Origin: Aquatica leii
Taxonomy: Eukaryota; Arthropoda; Insecta; Coleoptera; Lampyridae
Direction of reading: 5' to 3'
NCBI GenBank assembly: GCA_035610365.1
Contig: CM069432.1
Span: 171,552,035-171,616,034, forward strand
Length of the DNA stretch: 64,000 nt
The notes beneath the pieces were generated by a model. It was not told the DNA's origin, did not search any database, and worked only from the letters and a program-made list of their open reading frames with translations. A program made the translations under genes and the position numbers. Below are positions 35,356-45,478 of this stretch, in pieces. Numbering within the stretch: the stretch's first letter is position 1; each line of letters opens with the position of its first letter.

Positions 35356-36153
35356 TTATTTGCTACTAATTATACCATTTATTGTTGCTGTTGCACGTTT
35401 TAATTCTAGTTTAGTTTCTTTTTCTTTAATGCAATCTAAAAGAGCATGAAAAAAGTTTGGAAACCCATCATAACTAGGGTACGGATTCACATCTATAATG
35501 GCGTATTTTCCAGTAAAGTTTTCAATGATTACATCTATTCCTAATAAATCCATTCCAAAAGCTTTTCGTAAAGTCGACGCAATTTTACACATAATCATTG
35601 GATTTGGAGATAATCGCGGTATACCTTCATCTTCGATATCTAATATTGACAAGCTGCTTTCGGAATTTGCTTTCGAAACATCTCTGGTATGAAACAATAT
35701 TGCTTTTTGAGTACCAGCATAAAAATTTTTTAACGATGGCCTGTCGCTATAATGATATTGTTCTCCTACTATGTTCATTTTATATAAAGTTGCATTATGA
35801 TTTATAAAAGTTTGTACAACACAAGGTGGTTTACATAAATGCAAATTATTTTTATTAAAGATAATAAACATATCGTGCGCTTCTTTTGAACCTTTTCCAA
35901 CTAAAGGTTTACAAACAAAAGGATAACCAACGTTGTTAGATTTTAACTGCATTTCAACATTTTTATTGTAAGTGCTTTTAATTTCGCAAAAAGTTGGAGT
36001 AAATACGCCGTATTTGTATAAATCAGTTGCATCTATGATGCTATATGTTTTGCATCTATCTACCAGTTGACAAACATTTCTAATAGGGTCAATTACTATC
36101 ACATCAGGATGTTTTGATAAATAGTCTTCTATTAAACTGATGATGTTTAAACT
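35356..36153 (-). CDS. ITPK1: ITPK1 exon 3
   Basis: It starts after a long pyrimidine tract and TAG at SLNIISLIEDYLSKHPDVIV, encodes the remaining 265 residues and ends in TAA. It holds the whole ATP-grasp catalytic part. Confidence 0.9.
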   Translation of the reverse strand, partial: SLNIISLIEDYLSKHPDVIVIDPIRNVCQLVDRCKTYSIIDATDLYKYGVFTPTFCEIKSTYNKNVEMQLKSNNVGYPFVCKPLVGKGSKEAHDMFIIFNKNNLHLCKPPCVVQTFINHNATLYKMNIVGEQYHYSDRPSLKNFYAGTQKAILFHTRDVSKANSESSLSILDIEDEGIPRLSPNPMIMCKIASTLRKAFGMDLLGIDVIIENFTGKYAIIDVNPYPSYDGFPNFFHALLDCIKEKETKLELKRATATINGIISSK

Positions 36154-38033
36154 CTAAAAAAAAACGTGTACAATAATCATAAAATAAATGCTAAATTTAT
36201 ATAAATTAATATCTAAATTGCAACTATCAAAAAAAGTATAAGTACATAATTAAATTAGTTCAAAAACAACATAAATATCTATCTAATTTAGTTTGTAACA
36301 GTAATCATTTCTAAGAATTTTTGTGTATTTTTTGTAATACAGTGCACGCCGATTATTGGAATCACGGATACCTAATGCTATCAGTCGAGTAATGTTATCA
36401 CTTTCTTAAAAAACGGGCCGAATGTATACTGTTACGTGCGAAATTTTCATAACTGAGTACCCTGTATATCGACTTAAAATTAGTTTTTGGTTTAGACGCC
36501 CTCTACCGACCTTTTTGGTTACTGAGAGGTTGCGAAGCTATTTTTGAAGTTGTTAACTACGTTCGTAAGACATAAAGCTTGTAACAATACTACTACATAA
36601 AAAAACACCGTTTATAGTAATCATAATTTTGGTGTATGTTATCATTTTTCTTCTTGGGTTTGCATCTATTTTTTAGCTGAGTTTTCACAATACGTTTGTT
36701 TAGAGTGAAACATTATATCATTGTACTCTAAAAATAGCTATTTTGCATATGTAACTTTATTTTTGTAGTGTTATTTATTCAAATAGTTACTTAACTACGT
36801 CTTATGCGATAACGTTATTTTGTATTTATTTTTATTTTTAGTATCAGCAAATTACTGAGAAGGAATGTGTAGTTCTTAGAACAGTGGATTAAACATTATA
36901 ACGTTATTTTGATTTTTTGTTATTAATAGTATCAATAAACTATTTCATACTAGTGGTTCCGATTTATTTGACTCTAAATTTTTAATTTTTTTAAACGTTT
37001 TATGAAAATATGTTTGCTTACATTGGTGGTATGATTTCACCTTCTCATTGACCAGCTATAACTGTCATAGCGGTACGTTACCGTTCTTCTACACGGATAG
37101 AAGACACTAAATATCGCATAGATTTATGCGATGCGTATCGTTGCGATGCGACACACAGTGTCGTTACCTAATGGTACTTGTAAAAGTCGTGTTGTGTCGT
37201 GTTTTATAATCGCTGATCAAGTTGTATTGATAATCGTAGCCTAAATAAAAATCAGATTTTGTACATTTCTTAGTCAAGTTTGTTAGTGACAAGTGTAATT
37301 TTGATTAGTTATCTAAATATTTGAAATGTATAATGTTTCAAATGTAATTTTTAATGTTATTACATTTTTTTTAAAAAGACAATGTAAACATTTATACAGT
37401 AAAATTACTATTATGCTTGTAACTATTTAATTGTCTACGTTTTTTTCCAATTCGGTTTTGTGGTATGACCGTCATTTTTACCAAAAATAAATTAACGTAA
37501 TAACTATTGATCGGATTGGACTTTTTTTTGAGTTTTATTATAATAATATCAAGTAATATCGGAATAATTAAATAGCTCAATTTAAGTAACTCGTAATGTA
37601 ATTAGTTTTTTTTAAAGTAATTACATTACTAAGTAATTGCTTTTTTTGTTCAAAGTAATAGTAATAATAATGAATTACTTTTTAGAAGCTATTTGCCCAA
37701 GTCTGTTAAATATAAAACCGTTCTACTAAATATTAGAAAACTTTCATATTTATAAAATTGTTACTGGTTACCTTTTTATCTCCTTGATTACCTAATGCAA
37801 TAGTATCAACTAACTTATGCAACAAAATATGGAAACCACCTTGACTCTTTAGGTCCGCCTCTAAATCCAACTAAAAAATGTAGGTACAAAGTAAAATAAA
37901 AAAATAATAATTTAGCATTTACCTTAAAAAATTCATAACCATTACTATTGTACACTTTATCAGATTCAAACCAATTTAATTTTTTTAGTTTTTTGTCTGA
38001 TAAAAGACACGCAATACGTTTTTTTTCAAACAT
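35356..38033 (-). CDS. ITPK1: Inositol-tetrakisphosphate 1-kinase, three exons, complete
   Basis: Exons 38033-37923, 37870-37772 and 36153-35356 join in phase 0 to a 335-residue protein, the size of the ITPK1 catalytic core. The N-terminus MFEKKRIACLLSDKKLKKLN matches the ITPK1 start (human KGKRVGYWLSEKKIKKLNF). The ATP-grasp fold follows: GYPFVCKPL with Lys152, His163, CVVQTFINHNATLYK with Lys195, RPSLKNF (208-214), and the metal ligands Asp277 (LGID), Asp291 and Asn293 (IIDVNPYPSYDG), equal to human Asp281, Asp295 and Asn297. The enzyme phosphorylates inositol tris- and tetrakisphosphates in the cytosol, toward IP5/IP6. No break is visible. The neighbours are transposon debris and do not inform function. 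The substrate preference of this enzyme is unknown. Confidence 0.93.
36154..37771 (-). other. ITPK1: ITPK1 intron 2 (1.6 kb)
   Basis: AT-rich intron with a GT...AG boundary. CAGTGCACGCCGATTATTGG at 36341 resembles one end of a pogo-like element, but no partner end was found. GC-richer patches near 36420-36560 and 37060-37200 carry no coding pattern. Confidence 0.6.
37772..37870 (-). CDS. ITPK1: ITPK1 exon 2
   Basis: 33 codons between a TTTTTTAG acceptor and an AAG|GTAACC donor. It reads LDLEADLKSQGGFHILLHKL, then VDTIALGNQGDKK, aligning with the human LNLSRPIEEQGPLDVIIHKL segment. Intron 1 is 52 bases. Confidence 0.88.
37923..38033 (-). CDS. ITPK1: ITPK1 exon 1
   Basis: 37 codons from ATG (context AAACAATG) to Lys37, ending AAG|GTAAAT. 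This is the start because the second residue onward aligns with the conserved N-terminal strand of the family. Confidence 0.88.
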
Positions 38034-38659
38034 TGTTTCCTGGCAGAAGTTTTGAATGAAGGTGTATCATACCTATGTGTGTATATTATTATATTATAAT
38101 CGCTTTATCATTATTGCGTTAATCATATTTTTACACACAAAAAAAAATCTCTCAAGTTAAGGTAAATTACTTTATTTTGAGTAAATAGTGACTTTCATAT
38201 ATTTCTAAGAAATATTTTCTTAAAACAAGTAAAGCGTTTCTTTGAAGATATTTACTAACAATAAAAAAATTTGAGTTTCGAAACAAGATAGTTTGATATT
38301 CTCATTTCAACGCTAGCAATGATCATTTTAAAGTTCTCGTTCTCTTGATTTAATGTACATGGTATTTAATTTGATCTACCATATACAATCTATTGAGTAT
38401 CTGAATGTTTAAATCAAATACATCTGGTTTATAACTAAAGACATATTTATTTAGTTTGTGTACATGAGTTTGTTAATTTAATACTCACCGTAATTTGATT
38501 TAAAAGTTAATGTTTATTTAAAAGAAGAATAGAAATAAAAAACTTCTATTTACATTTTAATTAGACACATACAATAAATATTTATGAGTGTTATAAATTG
38601 TTATAAAAAATACATAAATTTAATAAAAAAATTGCTGCACTTTTCTTTTTGGAGAAGTA
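38034..38659. other. ITPK1 upstream region, no gene recognised
   Basis: It presumably contains the ITPK1 promoter, but no core element can be picked out. AT-rich. Confidence 0.35.
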
Positions 38660-38788
38660 TCAGTAAAGATTTTCATCATCTGCATTTAGTGAGTTGAACT
38701 CGGCTGGTGTACCAATTTCAATGCGTCTTTTGAAACCGCAGTACCAGTAGGTCCAGAATTGCATAACGCCGACACAACGATAATTATT
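38660..38788 (-). CDS. Possible terminal exon of an unknown gene
   Basis: After a TTATTTATACAG acceptor, one frame reads NNYRCVGVMQFWTYWYCGFK, then RRIEIGTPAEFNSLNADDEN and LY before a stop. The mixed residues, aromatic/hydrophobic start, basic turn and acidic tail look like the cytoplasmic tail of a membrane protein, and composition is unlike the background. A frame at 38852-39037 upstream ends near a CAG|GTATCT donor, but its fit to this exon is unclear. The family is not recognised. Confidence 0.35.
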   Translation of the reverse strand, partial: NNYRCVGVMQFWTYWYCGFKRRIEIGTPAEFNSLNADDENLY

Positions 38789-39623
38789 CTGTATAAATAA
38801 AATACAAAATTTAAATTTAAATTAAAAAATTGACAGTCAAACATTGCACCATCAAAATTTACACCAATAAAAAAAAAGAAGTGATTCCAATAGATACCTG
38901 TAGTAGTTCTGGATAATTTCTTTTAAGGGTCCCCAATTTTTATACAATCCTTTGTGTCCAAACAACGCACAGCTCCAAACAACGCACAGGTCCAAACGTT
39001 CTAAATACACCGCACAATTTGCACAATGCGTACGCAAGCACGAATCACAATAATCTTAATATAAAAATGCTAAAATTAGATTAATCTTTTTCACACGATG
39101 CATACACACATTCAATTCGAGGTAATGATGACAACGCGGTCACGTAGCTGCATGCGAAGCATTATTTAAAAGTACGATTCTTAAAATAAATTAATTAATT
39201 TCTCCATTTTAGAACATCAATGTTTCTATGGCTTTAATTTTTGTAACCGAGTTTTATACATTGAAGTGTATCGTTTTCTTTGATATTAGAACGCAATTGC
39301 ATTGTTTCTATGACATTTCTTTAAAACAAGAACTATTCCTAAAAAGTAAGTTTCCTGTATTAAGAAACTGAAAAATCTTAACATGATATATTTCTCTTAG
39401 TTTAAGATCAGCTTTAATTAAATCTAGTAAAAATATTCAAGAGAATATAAGCATTGATTATATACCTTTATAGATAGTCGGTCCTTGGTTAAAAGTGTGA
39501 CGCTCATAAAAAGGACACAGGAAATTTTAGTTCTGGATACTGGGTGCAGCGCTGCGATCGTGAACATTTTCAGTAGCTGTCGGTAACAAAACCTGTACTT
39601 TAATAGCACCTTCTTAGCTATTG
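38789..39623. other. No certain gene
   Basis: This holds the possible upstream exon noted above. A tandem pair of a 16-base unit (CCAAACAACGCACAGCT and CCAAACAACGCACAGGT) lies at 38957-38990. Otherwise AT-rich. Confidence 0.35.
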
Positions 39624-39763
39624 CCCAAACAACACATTGGTACAAAAAACGTCTAAATGTCCGGCTAACAGACAATTATTAGACATAAAAACGTTTTTAA
39701 ACGCGTTATTAACGTTTATTAGACGGACATTTAGACGTTTTTTGTACCAATGTGTTGTTTGGG
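39624..39763. mobile_element. 140 bp MITE with perfect 40 bp inverted repeats
   Basis: The arms (39624-39663 and 39724-39763) are exact inverse copies starting CCCAAACAACACATTGGTAC. TG flanks both sides, a possible 2 bp target duplication. The 60-base middle is also partly self-complementary. The perfect arms suggest recent activity. The end pattern resembles that of the element at 57721-60850 (CCCAGTGAACACA). Confidence 0.75.
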
Positions 39764-40849
39764 TGTTTTACAGTTTTCTAGTGTATTTGTACAAATGTTA
39801 GATTGGATATTTCGCGCGTATTTGGTTGGCGCCAGTCGTACTTAGGTGATTTATGACTGTGATAACGCCAAGAATGAAATAAATACCTCTTATCTTACGT
39901 TGAATAATAAATTTAAATAATCAGTTCTTACAAAAACTGTTATCGGTTATAAGAAAAAAATAGCGATCATAACTGTCGCATACATAAAAAAAAATAATAA
40001 TAATCCAGTGTTCCAATCCATAAAGAAACGATTGTTTTTATCTAAGATGATATCGTTTCATACACCTAACAAAGTTTATACTTTGAACACGTTTATGCCA
40101 TTTCGAATTCACGAGCTAGTAAACACGCAGATCAAGGTCAAACAGCACCTCTAAAAAGAAATAGCTGTAACTAAAATAATCGACTTGGGTTGCACCGCTT
40201 GCTAATTATTTTAAAATTATTAATCTTAGCAACATCTACTGGAAAAATTTGAAGCATTGAAATTGAGCACCCAATTCTCCTATGCGACCGACTATCTATA
40301 AACGTATATAATCAATGATATAAGTCTTCAATTCGAGATAACTTTTTTTTCTGTGTACGTAGTTTTTTATTATTGATGTTTATATACTTATTAAGAACAT
40401 ATTGAAAGACTTGGTGGCTACTCGAAATTAATAATATCGGAACGATGTATACACATATTACACATATAATATAAAAAACCAATCTCGTGTTTGAAAAAGA
40501 ACTTTTAATCGTTTTTCATTTTTAGTTCTTTGCAGTAATAAATAAGATACGTTGCATTTATACCTAGCTACAGATAAAAATATTTTCTGAACCGAGGAAT
40601 CAGATAAACTTTCAGAAGCGTATCTATATGCGAATATTTAAAAACTACTGCTCTCCTTACAAGTTAAATAAATCTATAGTATTGTTTAGTGAGATGTTTA
40701 TTTTCATTAATCAATACATTTAATATTTAAAAATATTTATTTTATAATATTGACATTTAACATCATTTTCGACATCTAAACATGCATCTAAATGCTTAAA
40801 TATTGTGAAATATTATAAAGTAAACGTAAATATAATACAACTTTTTTTA
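39764..40849. other. No gene recognised
   Basis: AT-rich. A GC-richer patch at 39820-39850 and 40080-40290 shows no coding pattern. Confidence 0.35.
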
Positions 40850-40854
40850 TTTTC

Positions 40855-42142
40855 ATAGACAAGGCAAAATTATATTTATTTTATAACCAAGAGAATTTAA
40901 GAATTGATTGCTTACTTAATGATCATGTTTAGAATAAAGTAAAATTAAGAATTATATAAATTTCTTTTTCTTAAACGTAGTCTAGTGTACTATTAAAACC
41001 ATATACACAAGTTTTTATTATATAGATAACATGTTATAACAATTAAGTAAATCTACACGTAAACCGGTAGCTTTAAATGCTCTGCTTAAAAGGTATTCTA
41101 AAAAATTGTTATTTAAATAGTAAATAAAACTAAAAAATATTTTTACCATTATTAAAATTAAAGTTAAGTTTAACCAATAAAATCAATTTTTTTTAATTAT
41201 TTAATATTGTTAATATAATATAATCTAATGGTATATAGAATATATATAGAATCTTACGTGTTAATTTTTCAATCTCTTGTAAGATAATATTTAAAGTAAA
41301 TTTGAAACGGATTTCCACACTAATATCAAGGGACATTATTTAGTGTAATTTCAAATAAATTAATTTTTAATTAAGCATAGAGAGAGTTGAAAAATTAACA
41401 TGTCAAACCTATGGGTCAGTTTAAAAAAATACAACAAAACTAATTTTCAGCATACTATTCTGAACATTATCATAAAACCTCGCCAAAAATTTAGTGATAA
41501 AGATATTAAACTTTCATAGATAATCTATATGGTTAATTAACAACTAACTTATTTTAAATTATACTAAATACCGTTTCTTGATATTAGTGTAGAATTTTGT
41601 TTAAAACTTTAATTATATAATAAAAGGTATCTTACATGAGGTTCAAAGATTAACATGTAAAATTCTATGGCCACTGTATATGTATTTTATTATATTATTA
41701 TTATTTTATAACCAAAGAATTTTAAGAATTGATTGCTTACGTAAGAAGTATGTTTAGAATAAATCAAAATTAAGTATTACCGTAATTTCTTTTCTTTAAC
41801 GTAGTTTACTGTACTATCAAAACCATATAAACTAATAAAATACAGATAACAATAAGTATGTAAAACAGTGATTTTAAATTATCTGCTTTAAGGTTACTCA
41901 AAAAATTATGTGAATAGTAAATAAAATTAAAATATGTCGCTAGCGTTTAATAACAATTCTTTTTTAAATGAATTATTTAGTGTGTTTAATATAATACAAT
42001 ATAATGATATATAGTGCTACTATTTTATTTACAAGAACAAGGTAAAATTATATTAATTTTATAATTTTAAGAATTAATTGTTTACTTAAGAAGCATGTTT
42101 AGAATAAATTAAAATTAAGTATTAAAGTAATTTCTTACTATG
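40855..42142 (+). repeat. Degenerate triplicated repeat
   Basis: The text TTTTAAGAATTGATTGCTTA, then ATGTTTAGAATAAA and AAATTAAG-ATTA, recurs near 40895, 41715 and 42065, with flanking similarity over about 370, 320 and 110 bases. Between copies 1 and 2 lies a segment with its own inverted ends (TTAATTTTTCAA-CTCT near 41265 and its inverse near 41390). Non-coding. Confidence 0.5.
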
Positions 42143-42270
42143 TAAAATTTATCATTGTGGTTTTGACAATCTAAATGATTCAAACATAGTAATATTATTC
42201 TCAGTTGCTACCAAAAAGATTATCTGCTAAGTAGCTATAAATAGTAGATTACATACCGAGGCGGAAAATA

Positions 42271-42347
42271 TTCCATTTCTGTCGAGAGAACTATAGTTTA
42301 CCGAGAGGCATAGCCTCGAGGTGAACTAGTTCTCGAGACAAATGGAA
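42271..42347. other. Compact imperfect hairpin
   Basis: The left arm from TTCCATTTCTGTCGAGAGAA to CCGAGAGGC pairs with the right arm from GCCTCGAGGT to CAAATGGAA, with two or three small bulges and a loop of only a few bases. It is more GC-rich than its surroundings. It may be a small foldback repeat. Confidence 0.45.
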
Positions 42348-43606
42348 CACTTTTGCCAAGGTTTGTATACAATTTTATTCACAATCAGCCATTAAATAAA
42401 ATAAATAACATAAAACTAATAAAAAATGAATGAAAACCTACTTCCAAAATATTATCGTTTATTTCGGTAAAAAATTAAAACGTAGTAGACACACTTCACA
42501 ATTGACATATACGTATTTAATTTATGATTGTCCTTTTATCAAATTAGTTAAAACATAACACACACGAATTACAGGTTCGGAAAGTGTACATTACTGACCG
42601 CGAGATTTCATTACATACTCGTTTTTTTTAACCATGGAAACCGCTCACTTACCAACCTTTAAAAGGTTCGGGAAACTGTACGTTACTAACTGAGTGTGAA
42701 TAAAATATTTTATGTTTTTTATAGCATTACAGTTGTGGCATATTCTGCTAAACAAAACTGTTTTTTGAAACTGATTATATTTTGTAGATTTTTCGTAAAA
42801 AAATAGAATGTTTATACAATAGTATATTACAATCGAGGTGAAAAAGTTCTCTATCCTACAGTCGCCCAACAGATAAAAATAATTCCCTTAAAAAAAGGAA
42901 CTGAATTAGATTTACGTAGACAAGAATGTATAACGTTTATCGGTTGCCTATACGATAGTACATTGATATATTTTATATAGGATTATTAGGTATTTACATA
43001 AGACAACTAAATAAATCAAACAAAGTAAAAATTTAAGCGGAATCGAAGTCTGATTGTCCAATTTAATAACAAATTCAATTATAACTTCTAATGTGAGGTC
43101 TGGCTGCCATATTCCTTTTTCTACTTTATTCACGTGCTGTATAGATTTTTTTTTTATTATTTGCATAAACATTGGCTACTGCTTCAAGAAATAGATCTCA
43201 ACTTTCTTTTTAATTTGTGTCTATATTAATTCAACGAGATTCACTTACAGTGTATAATTTGTTACTGGAATGTTATTCTTAACAAGTGGTAAAAGTTCAG
43301 CTTTAACCGTGTCTTCCTCAATCTCAATCGATTTACTTGTAAACCAGTTTTGTATATCAGTTTTTTTAGTTGCAGAAGTTGTATTTTTTTTACTTTTATG
43401 CTATGATATAAAGCATTATCTAAGACAATTACAGCACATTCTTATAAGTTACTTAGCACCGACTTAAAGCAGTTTTTAAATACTTCAGAATTAATTTTTT
43501 TGTAGTAGTCAAAAAAATTTTTTTTATTGGAAAATAAGCAACCATTTTTAACAAATTCTGTAAGTAATCATATATGCATTACAATTAATCGTCTGCCTTT
43601 ACTAGA
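42348..43606. other. No gene recognised
   Basis: A degenerate direct repeat (GGTTCGG-AA-TGTAC-TTACT) occurs near 42573 and 42666. Other frames follow background composition. Confidence 0.35.
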
Positions 43607-45478
43607 ATGATTTTCAGTCCAACAAACAATCCAAAATTGAAAGCTTGTCATGAACCCCAAGATCTTCTCGTGAGCTTTGATATTACTTCACTTTTTACTA
43701 AAGTTCCTATTAAGGATCCGCTTATTATCATCAAACAAATTCTGTCTCAACATGGCAAGGACTTGAGTTTGGTTCCTTTTATTGATAAATGTCTATCCTC
43801 TACTTACTTCCAATTTGATAACAAGTTTTACGAACAGGTTTCTGAATCCTTTGAAACGGTTGCTTTGGAATCATCAATATTAAAACCTTAAGTGTGGTTT
43901 AGGTATGGTGACGACACATTTATTATTTGGCCTCATGGTCCTCTAGAATTTTCTAAGTTTCTTGATCATGTTAACAATCAACACTTATATATCAAATTTA
44001 CTATAGAAATCGAAATTAATGGTTCTCTTCCATTTCTTGACATTCTTGTGACTCGTAAGCCCAATGGACTTCTGAACCATTCTATCGCAAATCCACTCAT
44101 ACGGATAGATACCTTCATGCTTCTTCTCATCATCATCCTGCACAGAAACGTTCTGTTATTGAATCTTTGGTTCATAGTGCTTTTTCTATTTGCCAACCTG
44201 AGAATCTAGACTCGGACCTCTGTTATCTTACTAGAACCTTAGAACCTTAGTGAACAATGGTTATGTGAAGCAAGATATTCATAGAGTTATTAATCGTCGT
44301 CTACATCCACGTACTCGATTACTTAAGGACATTTCTACTCTCGAATTCAATCCGAAACTAACCTACATTCACAAGGTTACAGATTAAATAGGGAAACTTC
44401 TTCGTAAAAATGGTATTAAACCCATATTCAACTCGACAGGCAAAATCTCTCAGATTCTACCTTCTCCCAAAGACAAATTTCCTACACTTTCATTGTTACT
44501 TGAAAGAATAGATAATTGTATATTGTATATTGTATTAGTGGACTGTATTTTTAATATTGTAATTGATACTTTTATTTATAAAACTTATTTATGGTGAATT
44601 AACATTTTTTATATATTTTTTATATTAATTATAAAAAAAACTTATATTTGTCGCATAGCAATTCCCATAACATGTAACCATGTCACCTATGACGCAACAT
44701 TCATCTCAAGGTGTATACTAAACTCCTTGTTCATGTGGTTTAGTCTACATTGGTGAAACCGGTCGTTCCGCCATTACTCGCATTTTAGAACATGATCGTT
44801 GTATAAGGAAAAGGTATATTTTCAAGTCTACGGTTGCTAAACATCATTTTACTACAGATCACAAGATAGATTTTGATAATGTTTTGTTGATTGTCAAATC
44901 TCCATTCTTTTTCAACAGGAAATTCCGAAAAGTATAGAAATCATCAAACACTCCAATAACTTAAATCGTGATCATGGTTTCGAGCTATCCCCTCTTTGGT
45001 TCCCGGTCATTAGTCATTTATCGAAAACACGCTCTTTAGCAACCGTAACCAAATCAGAGTCGAGCTTAACCATTCGTGACTATACTTTTTCTTTATATAC
45101 AAAGACTACTTCTTCTTCTTAAGTCACTTCTAAGGAGTTTAGAATCTGGCTTGGTTCACGAGTTGATTACCTAACTCTGTAGTGGTTCTTTGTTAGATTT
45201 TCGTTTGCTTTTTCAAGTTATCGTTTTCTTTCTTACCTTTTCAGAGTTTGGATTATGATTTGTTTCACAAGTTGATAACTTAGCTTTTAAAAAATTCTTA
45301 GTTAGATTTCGGTTCTTTGTTTGAGTTTTGCGATTTATCTCACGCCCTGATCAAGCCCTTTACAAAAGTGGGCGAAACGTAGGCTACTTCGGTCACAACA
45401 ACAATGACACTGTCCAAATCCGGAAGACATTCTTATCATAGTATAGATTCTGGCCATAGAAGCCTTCGCTATTACATA
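43607..45478 (+). mobile_element. Penelope-like element copy 1, broken
   Basis: A Penelope-like retroelement with a reverse transcriptase and a C-terminal GIY-YIG nuclease. RT parts: PQDLLVSFDITSLFTKVPIK (43650-43710), then, after a missing segment of the palm, VWFRYGDDTFIIWPHGPLEF (43890-43950) and GSLPFLDILVTRKPNG. The GIY-YIG part (44720-44870) has CSCGLVYIGETGRSAITRI then LEHD. The 3' region (44930-45478) matches copy 2. The RT lacks its TAMGSPLSP-type segment and reading is broken at several places, so the copy is dead. Penelope-like elements use their own nuclease and a primed reverse transcription for insertion. Confidence 0.85.
45341..45395 (+). ncRNA. Hammerhead-ribozyme-like motif, copy 1
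   Basis: GCC, CTGATCAA, then the stem GCCC/GGGC around TTTACAAAAGT, then GAAACGTA and GGC. This is the order of a hammerhead: stem I GCC/GGC, core CUGAUGA, stem II, GAAA, cleavage-site GUA. The core differs from CUGAUGA at one base here. Small hammerheads are known in Penelope-like element termini. Confidence 0.6.

Noticed and set aside
36341-36370. A pogo-like terminus CAGTGCACGCCGATTATTGG in ITPK1 intron 2
   Set aside because: No matching opposite end or TA-flanked partner was found, so no element is called.
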